Below, one piece after another: positions 11,674 to 26,000 of a stretch of DNA of 64,000 nt (position 1 is its first letter; the number at the start of each line of letters is the position of its first letter). A program made the position numbers and the translations under genes. The notes under the pieces were generated by a model, which saw only the letters and a program-made list of their open reading frames with translations, was not told the DNA's origin and did no database searches. The DNA is from Owenia fusiformis (taxonomy: Eukaryota; Annelida; Polychaeta; Sabellida; Oweniidae): assembly GCA_903813345.2 (NCBI GenBank), contig CAIIXF020000012.1, forward strand, positions 8,145,615 through 8,209,614, read 5' to 3'.

Positions 11674-11990
11674 ACCCGCTATGGCTCAGTGGCAGAGAGA
11701 GTCAAGGTTACCAATATCGCTTGGCCCCGGGTTCGATTCCCGGTTCAGACAAGTTTGTTTGTGCGTTATGTAATTCTGGGTGTTTGACTGAGTGGTTCAC
11801 GACTCGTATAAAAGGCTGTGGTGTGTACCTGTATGTCTGTGTACCTGTGCACATAAAAGAAAACAGGGCTCCTCCAAGGAGGGGTTTCTGGCTCTATCTT
11901 CGAGTGTAAAATACGTAAAATACGGAATATACCAATGAGGTATTGCTCGCCAGATATGGCGGTAACCAAGATATAATAATAACAATCAAG
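11674..11990 (+). mobile_element. tRNA-derived SINE, copy 1
   Basis: The head resembles a tRNA: an A-box-like ATGGCTCAGTGGCAG near 11680 and a B box GGGTTCGATTCCC near 11729. The body has GACTCGTATAAAAG, GGGCTCCTCCAAGGAGG and ends GCGGTAACCAAGATATAATA. Copies 2 (40871-41345) and 3 (41588-41812, reversed) define the family. The tRNA-like part does not close an acceptor stem, so it is not a tRNA gene. Confidence 0.8.
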
Positions 11991-12152
11991 TACAGGGTGT
12001 CCAAAAAAAAACAGGACCGTAAGAAAGTTGAATAACTCGGTCAATTTTGCATATTTTGCCTTGAAATTTAAGACTTATTTAGTTCATTCAATGTGAATTT
12101 TGTTCTGAAAGTTTGATGATAATCTGTTTATTGTGTCAAAAACTACAGTCCT

Positions 12153-12230
12153 TTACAAAACATGCTCAAAGTGGGCACTTCTCCTCTCTATGCACAAACG
12201 AATCCTGCGAACAAAGTTGTTAATGACCCT
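12153..12230 (-). pseudogene. Mariner-type transposase C-terminus (left arm)
   Basis: On the minus strand this reads INNFVRRIRLCIERRSAHFE then HVL and a stop. It matches the right-arm copy at 12627-12830, and the HFEHVL-like ending is typical of this transposase group. Only the last 25 or so residues remain. Confidence 0.6.
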
Positions 12231-12626
12231 TACCTATACACATTAATGTGGATGGTAAATATTGGGGTAGTTATCGCCCTCTTAAGATTGTTAGGGGCCT
12301 GTCAGTATGCACACTGGCTTTGGGAAATCCTCAAATATAAAAATTTGGGGGATTTAGATCACGCGAATGAGCTGCCCATATGGTTTGCGTTCTGCAACTG
12401 ATGAGCTGACCACCAAAGCATTGCCTAAACCATTTCAGCATATCATTTGCAGTGTTGGGGTGGTATTGGCTTGTTGAAACCACTGCTTAATTATCTCCTA
12501 AGATGTCCCTTCTGGTGCTTACTGACCTCCAAAACTTGGTGAGAACTTACTGGTCCTTGTTCATGGTGATAGCAAGTCCCCAGTCACCTTCGAACCAAAA
12601 GGGACTGATGATTCCATGTTTCCTCA

Positions 12627-12830
12627 TTGCCACCGAGGGAGTGCATTGTTCAGAATGCAATGGGTGCTGTAACACTTCATCAGGAGGATGTAAGCCCCAG
12701 AAGCAATTGTTCTTGGAACAAACTTGTCCATTCAGATAGACATGTGTGTAGGAGGATCATCAACAGCTTTGTTCGCCGGATTGAATCGTGCATAGAGATG
12801 AGATTTGCACATTTGGGGCATGTTTTGTAA
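12627..12830 (+). pseudogene. Mariner-type transposase C-terminus (right arm)
   Basis: The plus-strand frame ends RRIINSFVRRIESCIEMRFA then HLGHVL and a stop, the last part of an IS630/Tc1/mariner-like transposase. Upstream codons in this frame are unrecognisable and the catalytic DDE/D region is absent. Confidence 0.55.
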
Positions 12831-13731
12831 GGAGCTGTAGTTTTTGACTCAATTGGTAGATTATTACCAAACTTTCACAACAAAATTCACATTGAATGAA
12901 CTAAATAATTCTGAAATTTCAAGGCAAAATATGCAAAATTGACCAAGTTATTCAACTTTCTTACGGTCCTGTTTTTTTTTGGACACCCTGTACTAATGCA
13001 TATGACAAAATTAACAACAATGAATCAGAGATGCATATTTGACCGAGGTTCGCGTAACCGTCCATCAATTTTGGGCGTAGCTGCAAATTCAAAGAATGGA
13101 CTAAAAATATGAACTTGGATATCTCAGCCAGTAACTTTACAGCTTATATTCTGCTTCTTATAAACCACCTGGCAGATTTGACCCAGTCTTTATAACCATC
13201 CATATATACGTCACCGAATGGAACTAGTTGAGAAGGAAATTTTATCTGTGAATCTTGCCTACAGGCGAGAAAGAGGACATGCTACCTTTCCCATCCGCCA
13301 TTTTTTTGTTATCGTTTCCGCAAATTTTTGCAAATCGCCTTGACGTAACCGTCATGCTATAACACCTTGAGTATACTAATGAATCTACCGGTTTAACTCC
13401 TCTATTTCTGTGTTAATTTCATTTGGGATTTGCATTTGCTGTACAGCTAGCAAGTAACCAGAGAAATGAGTGGTGGGGAGGGAGGGGGTCACCTTGTACT
13501 AATACTGTAATATGAGAGTATAGTGATTACTAACAGTACCATATTCAACTGAACTGCAACCGAAATGATTATACAGCGCGTCACAAAAACGCAACAAGTA
13601 TAAACATTGTGAAGCCACAAAACCAGTGATGATTACATCACAGTGGTTAATAAGCCCAATATGCTTACATGGCGGGAAATTCAAATATTAGAACCTTCTT
13701 GTGGGGTTGCTCAATGCACTGTGACAAACAA

Positions 13732-13871
13732 CACACCGGAATTAGCGACGAATAGCGACAAATAACACACAGAATTAGCGACGATAAAATGCCATGAAAT
13801 AAGGACCAACGGTTATGTCCGCCATTTGTGACAACGGTATCTGACTTTATCGTTGTCAGGCTATTCCGGTG
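13732..13871. mobile_element. CACACCGG MITE, internally rearranged copy
   Basis: Begins CACACCGG and ends TATTCCGGTG. The right half (TCCGCCATTTGTGACAACGG, then TATCTGACTTTATCGTTGTC) matches the MITE at 36157-36385. The left arm is mostly lost and replaced by two AATTAGCGACGA repeats. Confidence 0.7.
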
Positions 13872-14172
13872 AGAAATAAGTCAGGATTTATACAGACCAA
13901 AAAAGTTATGGACATTATAATTATATATGTAGGTGGGTTCCATTTTGTATTGTCACGTGGTATATTTACTGTTGTATTGCCTAATTATTGTATTATATTG
14001 GATTACTATCAAGATCACTGGTCAGTAACAACCGAAGGTGACGGCCGTAACCTTCGCATCTAAGATGGCGGATGGTGATTGTCGCTATGCTTTGATATTT
14101 GCACCAAATCAAGCTTATATGACATGGGAAGTATGGAATATGATTATTTGTTCACATATCATGCGTCGACGC

Positions 14173-14391
14173 GACAGTTCAACGATATCTTCCACCGCTT
14201 AAGGGAAGGTAATTGGAAATGTATAATACGGTAACGGTCATGTTAGTTTTCAATGCGCGGTAACTTAGCTTTCCATGATAAACTCTCATAGCGTTATCGC
14301 ATCACCACATCTCAGTTATCATATTTTCAATAAAACCAGAATCACAGTTATATTCCCTTTAGCGGTGGGAGATATCGTTGAACTGTTGTGC
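14173..14391. mobile_element. Short inverted-repeat element (MITE-like)
   Basis: ACAGTTCAACGATATCTTCC (14173) pairs with GGAGATATCGTTGAACTGT (about 14370-14388). The inner flanks, ACCGCTTAAGGGAA and TTCCCTTTAGCGGT, pair as well. The interior is unique AT-rich sequence with no coding content. Confidence 0.7.
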
Positions 14392-15278
14392 CTATAAAAA
14401 CATTACATTCACTATAATGTAGTTTAATTCGATGAAAGCAAAAAACAGTGAAGATAATGCACTATATAGGCATTAATCATGGCCTGCTTTTATTACATTA
14501 AACATTTCTAATTAAAACATTTCATTTTATTAACACATAATTGTCACCTTATTAGGTATTTTAAATACAAATATTAAACAATCTGAATGGTGTAAAGTAA
14601 TTGAGACTCAAGCAGTGACATCTTTAAATTTGATTTAAAGATAATTTCACGGATTATGAAGTACTTTAAGTATACTTAGTTTATGGACAACGTTGAAGTA
14701 CAATCAACCATAACAACAAAAAAAACATTCATTACTCAAAAAGTTCACAATAAAACAAGATATAACTAAATATTGCATTATGTATGTACAAAGCTACATG
14801 GGCCAAAGCTACATGTTTACAACGTCATTAACTACATAATGTAGAACTTTACTCTTTGAAATAATTTTGTGTTACATGTAAACGCGTACCATATTATTAT
14901 CGTGTGTCCCATACATCAAGATAAAGTACATTAGAAAGGACACTTTCAATAGAATTAAATAAATGAAATGTTTTTGTTTTTGTTTTTTAGTAGAGTTTTG
15001 TACACTTTCTGAAAAACAATGATATACATGGAGGCCTCTGTGGAAGCAACATTAAGTAAAGGTACTGTGAAGTGCAACTACATACATGTATAAATTATTC
15101 CTTAAATAATAAATTAATGTAAAACTGTAACCATAGCAACTTAAACTACTTCTTCATTAGCTTATTAGATGCAGCTAAATAGAAAGAAAAATACTTGAAA
15201 CAGGCTTAATTCACATTCACATCATGAAATAGGAACTGTACACAAATGAATGTTTTGTATATGTACACTATAACTGTA
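14392..15278. other. Intergenic, nothing recognised
   Basis: AT-rich sequence without recognisable genes or repeats. Confidence 0.4.
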
Positions 15279-15579
15279 TTAACCTCTTGAATACCCAGAA
15301 TGACGGATATATCTGTCACAAATAAAATCCATTTGGAACCCAGAGTGACAGATATATCTGTCACAGAATTTTTCACTAAAACTGCTCTAACTTTGGCATT
15401 TTTTATCCAATCTTCACAACTAATGTTTTAGAATGTATGTAATGGGTCTATGTTTACTCTTCTTATGAAATCAAATATCAAACATAGTGTTTTTAGATGT
15501 AAATATCCAGAAAACTAGCAGAAAATGAAAAATGCTCTGGTTTCAAACCCTTTTTAGAGGCTGGTATTCAAGAGGTTAA
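15279..15579. mobile_element. piggyBac-like MITE
   Basis: TTAA at both edges (15279-15282 and 15576-15579) flanks inverted ends CCTCTTGAATACC and GGTATTCAAGAGG. A TTAA target duplication and CC starts are the piggyBac hallmark. Near the left end are two 18-bp palindromes, TGACGGATATATCTGTCA (15301-15318, one mismatch) and TGACAGATATATCTGTCA (15346-15363, perfect). Confidence 0.75.
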
Positions 15580-15908
15580 CAACAGTTGTGATAAGAAATG
15601 ACAATGTAGGGTTGGGTAATACTCTTAATTCTCAGAGAAAGTATATTATATTTTTTCAATAACAAATTACACTTCAACTAGATTATTAAGGATATCAGAA
15701 TTGAATAATTTGTGAAAATGAGCAATATAACAAGAAAGTTCCATTGAAATGGTATATACATGTAGTCACTATTTTCTATACAGAATAGAGAAAATAAGCA
15801 ATATCTTATCTTCCATTTTATGATTCCTTTCTTTTACGACATGTTTCCCATATTATCTTATTCACATTGTCACTTGCTGCATGACAATTGCTACATTGCT
15901 GTTGCAAT

Positions 15909-19571
<3,663 letters not shown>

Positions 19572-19956
19572 GTTTAAAAACGTGTCACCTGGGGTCACTT
19601 CCGTGTTTTTTTCTCTGCCGGGTTACTCTACTGTGGCATATTTCGTGCAATGCTTTCCATAAATAGGATTTCCCCGGGTTGTCTCAAAACTGCGTTAACG
19701 ACAATTTGCCGGGTGTAAATTAGATGATTTCTTAATATCAAACTTAAGGAGGAAGACACTTTGAAATCATCAGTGTCATAATAATGTTGAGATGTCAAAA
19801 ATGACCTTAAATTACATGTTCGCATATTGACTGTAGCAAAAGGAAAATTCGCTTTGTTCGTTAATATACCGCATCAAAAATGAAAAACAGATGCTGAAAA
19901 ATTGCATAAATTTGTGTAGACTTTCTTGTGAAATTATGATGTAGTTCAAGCTAATA
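19572..19956. promoter_or_regulatory. Shared head-to-head promoter region
   Basis: This is the 385 bp between the start codons of the divergently transcribed fumarate reductase and clathrin-like genes. It must hold the 5' flank of both unless unseen upstream exons exist. I see no TATA box at a convincing position on either strand. Confidence 0.5.
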
Positions 19957-20001
19957 ATGGGGGATTTTAGTCCACCCGTTACCATCACGGAGCTTGTACA
20001 G
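19957..20001 (+). CDS. Clathrin-like gene, exon 1
   Basis: A 45-bp exon encoding MGDFSPPVTITELVQ, followed by donor CAG|GTAGGC in phase 0. Joined to the exon at 23419, which begins LSNIGVP, it lines up with the first residues of clathrin heavy chain, where a PIRFQEHLQ-type segment precedes LQNLGI. This fixes the gene start 3.4 kb upstream of the second exon. Confidence 0.75.
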
Positions 20002-23000
20002 GTAGGCTAAATCAGCGTGTATATTCGCTGAACGAGAGTCTTTTTAATTTGGTGTCTAAAATTTGGATTATTTTTTTCAGATTTTTGATCGACTCGGATT
20101 AACTTTGAGTAGGCCTACTTTACTCGAGTCTCTAGCTTACAGCTAGACGTAACTTCATTGATTTCGTATGTAATCTAGAAAAGGTGCTACACGCACCTAC
20201 ACGCACCTAGAACTCATTTTTAATAAATTTTATAAATATTTTTAAGAATATTAATCATATTTTGGATGAAGCGTTACTTGTCTGGATTTAGATATTTCAA
20301 AATTTCATTTCGGAGTTTGACACATGGTGAAATTTTCTCGCTGTAGCTAAAAATGGCTTCCGGTTCTGGACTTGAATAAAATTTGAAATTATTCTCGCTA
20401 AAAGAAATCAAATATAACAATAGATTCAGACGGGGATGTGAGCTGATGTTCTTCAAATCTATACATAAAGGTATATTTCATATTATTATGCCATATTTAC
20501 TGTGCGTGTGACACAATGATTTACACTATTTATAATACTAAGGCAGCTCAATCTTCCTACTCAAAGCCGGAATAGAGAAGGCTTTGGACCGAAGTAAGCT
20601 CATACTTAGTAGAGTACAAACACACATGATATCCATATTAAAATGGCACGTATATCAAACCCCACTTTTATCTATAAAGAAACTAATAATTTGTAAATAT
20701 AACTGAGTCTCCTTTGGATTTACCTGACTTCGTAGTTCTAGGAGTCTTGCATTGAACCTCGACGTACATGTATAGGCCTAGACTAGATCTATGGTTACTT
20801 CATCAAGGGAAGAATTTAACCCTGGAATTATTTCGACATTAGCTAACATTTTAATCCCTGCATCCCATCATGTTTGTTTTTTAAAACGTAAAGGCTAGAG
20901 TACCGACAATTGTCGGTTCTCTAGACTCTGATGTGGTGGCACGCTAGAGGACCGACAAATAAATTGTCGGTACGGGAGATATGCTGTGTTTACACGCTAG
21001 AGGACCGACAAATATTGATTGTCGAATTTTCTGGCGCATGCGCAATGCGCGGGGGGATATTTCGGATATCATACGGATATTTTGGGAACAAGTGCAAAAC
21101 CCGGGGAGGGCATAAGCCCCGGGGATTACCAAACCCAGTCAAAAAATGGCAGCCCGGGAACAAGGAATGGTAGTAAACGTTGAAAACCCAATAAAAAGGA
21201 AGGGGCGTTTGCTACCCATTAGATAGAAGAAAATAGCTAGAATGTTTTTTAGAGCTTATCGTATGGTATCTATGAGGTTCCATATCCATCCGCCAAAAGG
21301 TATAGTCCATTTAAAAACCTGTGGTATCGTTCTAAATAACCCATAGTTGGCTTCTAGGGTACCTAGTATGCCACTATTTGGTATCAAAATAAAGAGGAGT
21401 TCAACTTTCATTTGAATTACGAAAATAGCGATGTAGGTCAAAATAGTTCCGAACGTGAGGATGTTTACTACGCGTTTGCCTGTCATATCAGAATTGAGGA
21501 AGTGGTAGCAAACGCGAGTTACAATAAACGGACGCTGATATCTCAAAATGTAACCTGACTTCCTATAATTTGATGTAGGTCAATCAAACCCCTATATGGA
21601 CATTTGCATTTTGATATATAACACTATGGGGGGTAAGCGTTCATAGTTGGTCACGAAAGCCATATGTGCAAAGTATTGTTATGAATTTTCGAATTTGGTG
21701 TTGGATTACGGTACTCATACCTTATAGCACAATTTTTGATGGAAGTTGCATTTGGCTCCTTTAGTTATGGCCACGATTCCATCTCGCATGAGAGAGCTAC
21801 CAAACGCAAAGTAAACAGTGATATATTCCAAATGAGATATTTCTCCTGTGCCATGGCGTAGTAAGGGTAGAGGTCGACGGGGGCGAAAGCATCCCCTCCT
21901 AATTGTATATATCGACCCATTTGATAGAACAAGAAAAGAGCTTTAAAATGTTTTTTAATTGAAGCTTGTAGGACAATTTTGATGGAAGTTGAAATAAAAT
22001 TATGGCTCACTACAAGTTAATGCCTGTACGATTCCATACTGCAAAAGAAGCACTGTCCCCCCCTCAAAAGAAAAAAGTAGGTGTTGCCGGGATTCGAACT
22101 CGGGACCGTGTGTGTTCGAATCGTGCTCGCTAACCACTAGACTACCAGTGATGAAGTTATTTGTGAAAGTAAAAGTAGTGAATTTATTTATGAAATTGTC
22201 GGCTCTCTAGCAAAAACACGTAGCAGCCACTTGCGTACCGACAATTGTCGGTTCTCCATCTGACACTATTAGGTGACGATAGAGTGCCGACAATTGTCGG
22301 TACCCCAGCAAATACCCCTGGACAGTCTCCAGTACCGACAATTGTCGGTCCTGGAGCCACTCCGTTTTTAAAAATGTAACACTCGGACTGAGGGACAATC
22401 TGCAAGAGGTTTTTTGGTTCACTTTATTTAGAATATGTATTCACATAAGTCATTTTAAACCATATTTTCAAACTTGGATGGTGGTGACACCTATAAATAT
22501 ATGAGAGTAGAATCCTACCCATCATTTATTAACACATTTTTAACTGTAGATACAAATTACATGTACATGTATGGGCAATAAGCAATTAATAATACGGATT
22601 TCAGAGTTTGAAGGAGTCCTCTAATTTCTCCAATGAAATGGCGAAGTAGTTTGTGGTTTCTTTCTAGGCTACAAATCATGTTTTTACATACTCACCAGTG
22701 TTCTCCAAATGATATGTTCTCAAGTGGGTGCAAAATTATCATTTGATTTCTATAATTCAGGCCAAAATATGTCCATTTTCATGATTTTTCAAGAGGGTGC
22801 ACATTAATTCTCAGGTGGGTGCAAGCCTGTTTTTAAAATCTCAGATGGTTGCTGCAACCACTTGCTTTAGTGCTTACTGCTGGAGATCACTGCTTACAGA
22901 CTTAAATAATTGAAGAATCAAGCGTTCAATAGCGCCTGAGGCTGGACACGTAAGATGAAAGCTGCATCCCCCAAAGGTTATCCTGTACCTACATGTAGTT

Positions 23001-26000
23001 CCAATACGTTCAACCCAAAACAACTTTCATAATTCATCTGAATTTTTTTTGAGCCATCATTCTACTCGGACCACAAGAGGTGTCTGATAAGAGATAAGAC
23101 CTACACTATACTTAACTTGTCGAATTATACTGTATCAGGACTATGGTTTTGTGATTTATTGTATACTTTGCCCATATACAGTATGCTGTCTTATGAGCCC
23201 AGGCTTCCAATGAGTGCACATTGCACAAACAACTTTTATGTTGGATTTGGTCTCAAGATCCCCCACTTTCCGTATAGTTTCAAATAAAGTTATTTTGTCC
23301 CCATGCCTGTGCTCTATTAAGTGTTATAAGGCTACTTTAGAACTGATCTCTGCACTCAAATACAAGTAAATATATGCTCTGTTACAGTATCAATTGCACA
23401 AGTACTTTCTTTTTTCAGCTGTCCAATATTGGGGTCCCTATAGATCAAGTAACATGGAAGCGTGTCACTATGACCTCAGAAAAATGCATCTGTATACGAC
23501 ACAACAAGTTGAGCCATCTTGTGTCGCCCACTCACAACAGAAATATCTCAGCATTTCTGTCTAAAGGGAAGTCATCAACACAATCAGGGCCTTGCTTGGT
23601 AAGTTTTTCATTCATTATAGGCCATTATAACTCCTAAAATCATCTGTCCTTCATTCATCCCAGTTTCCTGCATGTTAAAATAATGATTTCTAACAGTGAA
23701 ATTAGTTAATTTTACAAGCGACAAAGTGGGCTTCCATTTGAATATTATGTATGCACATTGCCAAGTGCCAACAGAAAAGTACCAAAATGGTTACAGAACT
23801 CATCAAAAAAACATCAAAGAGAACATCAGTTATAAGAAAAACAAAACCCCAACTATCCCAAAACATCATCCAATGTAAAAATAAACAGTATTTAACATCC
23901 CCCTTCCAATCAAGTACCAACATTAAGGGACATTCCATCCATACTCAATGAGCTCTGCAAGATTTCTGGAGTCTGAGATGAAAAAATAGTAGTAATATAG
24001 AAAAACTTCAAGTCAAACAATTCTGTGAATGGAACACTCTTAAACAGGCTTCACTGTTCTACATACAATTATTGATTTATTAATGTAAAGTAATTTAAAT
24101 TGTTTAATTTCAGGTTACAGTATTGAACCCTCATCGTTACCATGGCTTCCCAAGAGCCTGGCATGCCAACGCAGACTCTGCTCAAATGAACCCTGAAAAA
24201 CACATCTTAGCAATTAAATGTAAGTATGATTAATCTTTCTCCATAACACCCCTTTCTCTTATTATCATTTTGGCGATATTTGGGCCAAAAAGTCCATAAG
24301 TGTTGTATCTATTTTTATACCTTAAAGAAACTTGAATAATTTTACATTACATTGTATGCAAAGCGTAATATGCTTGTGCAAATGTGATTTTATGTAAATA
24401 TGTTAATGGAAAACAAAAATTGTAAATGTACTAACAATATACACTTGTGGTAATAAAGGATACAACAATTACATGTACATTATATTTACATATTATAAGA
24501 ACTCAAAACACAAAATTTTATTTTTCCAGTATTACTTTGAATGTTTTATAATTTCATAAATATATTTTTAATATTTTAAGCTGGTCAATGCCTTCAAGTA
24601 TTCAACCTAGAAACACAAAAAGAACTCTATAAGTACAGACTTCCTCCTAAAGATGGCATTGTGTACTGGACCTGGATAAACTCTGAAGTCATTGGCATAG
24701 TAACACAACTTGTTGTTTATCATTGGAGCCTAAATAAAGGTACTGTAATTTAACCACCTTTGGGGGGGGGGGGCTATAGTGGGATCAGTTTGCCAGGTGG
24801 GCATCTTAAAATTTTGTCTGTGCATTTCTTAGGTAAACATTTTGAGAGAGTTTCTTGGAATTTTCATGGAATTTTCTTGGTATGAAAATCTAGAACTGTT
24901 TTGTTGTAAAGATGTTGGAGCTGTTGGATACTCAGGACTGACTAGCTTTTCATTAACAAGATACTTTTTTAAAATCAACCAAAATCTCCTTTGTACAATT
25001 ACAATATTGAGAAACTAACACACTGGTAAAAAATTTAGAAATTAACCTGCTTCTTGGTGAAAATGATGAGAATAAGAGTTTCCTCCGATGGAAGTTCATC
25101 CATGACGTAACGTTTTTATAACCAGGTGGGGACCTGTGTTAGTATAGAAATAAAAAAAGTCATTTTTTGGCATGGCAATTCTTAATGAGATCAACCTGGA
25201 CTTTACATTACAGAATCTTTTAGTAAAGCCACCTCATCACATTTGCAGTCAAAACATGCAATTTTGTAGGATTTGAATTTGGCCATGCTTTATTAACTCC
25301 ATGGTACTGTAGCTATTTGGGACTTTTGGTTCTTAAGTTTTGTGCGTAATGTCTTGTTGTTTGTTTCCAGCAAACCATTTGGTGGATTGATTAAAATTTT
25401 TGACCCTACAGTATCTTTATAGTATCAAAATCATCTATTGTTTTTAGGGAATTTTCAACTTTTCCATATTAGATTAATGATTACCATTAATTTAATTGCC
25501 TGTTGTTTTCATTTATTTAGTCTGTTGTAAGAAATTCTAGTGAAACCCCTGATGACAGTGATACAATAACAAACAACACTAAGTTCACCCTCGCTAAGAT
25601 TTCTTCATTACTAGTAACTTAGATATTTCACTCTGATTCATCCCAAAGTAAAATTTGTAACATGCCAGTTGCTATTCATACATTTAGCCAAATTTGCCGT
25701 ATGTGCAGTAAGCAAAGTTTTCATTTTTCCCAAATGTGATAAACTTTGAACTTCAATTTCAGATAAGCCTATGCCTGAGAAATTGTTTAATCGACATGCC
25801 CGTCTTGCCAAAACTGAAGTTGTTGGTTACAAAGTTGACCCGACACACCGATGGTTCGCACTAACAGGCCTCTTGGCTGAGGTAAATACATTAACCATTC
25901 ATTTCTCAGTAAAATTCCTGCAAAGGTGTTTAAGGTGACACGTAGTATGTAACACTACACAATGTTTTATTACATCAAATTTACAAGATTTTATGATGTG

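Larger units (their letters stand above)
11993..12990. mobile_element. Mariner/Tc1-derived fold-back element
   Basis: Ends CAGGGTGTCCAAAAA and TTTTTGGACACCCTG are flanked by TA on both sides (11991-11992, 12991-12992), the classic TA target duplication. The arms are long (about 11993-12230 and 12750-12990). Both arms encode the same transposase C-terminus, one on each strand, so the element is an inverted duplication of one end. It is inserted next to the 3' end of SINE copy 1. Confidence 0.75.
10922..13160. mobile_element. Composite element bounded by about 65-bp inverted ends
   Basis: Left end 10922-10990 and right end 13097-13160 are inverted copies. They share AGAAGCAGAATATA, AGCTGTAAAGTTAC, GGCTGAGATATCCAAG and TTCATATTTTTAGTCC. 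Between them lie a hAT-like MITE, a tRNA-derived SINE and a mariner-derived fold-back. The outer pair is probably an older element of about 1 kb opened by later insertions. Confidence 0.6.

Noticed and set aside
22080-22150. A tRNA gene on the minus strand
   Set aside because: A and B boxes are present but the acceptor stem does not pair.
20895-22352. A CRISPR array, because of regularly spaced palindromic repeats
   Set aside because: The host is an animal with spliced genes, only three repeats occur per cluster, repeats vary, and no cas genes are present.
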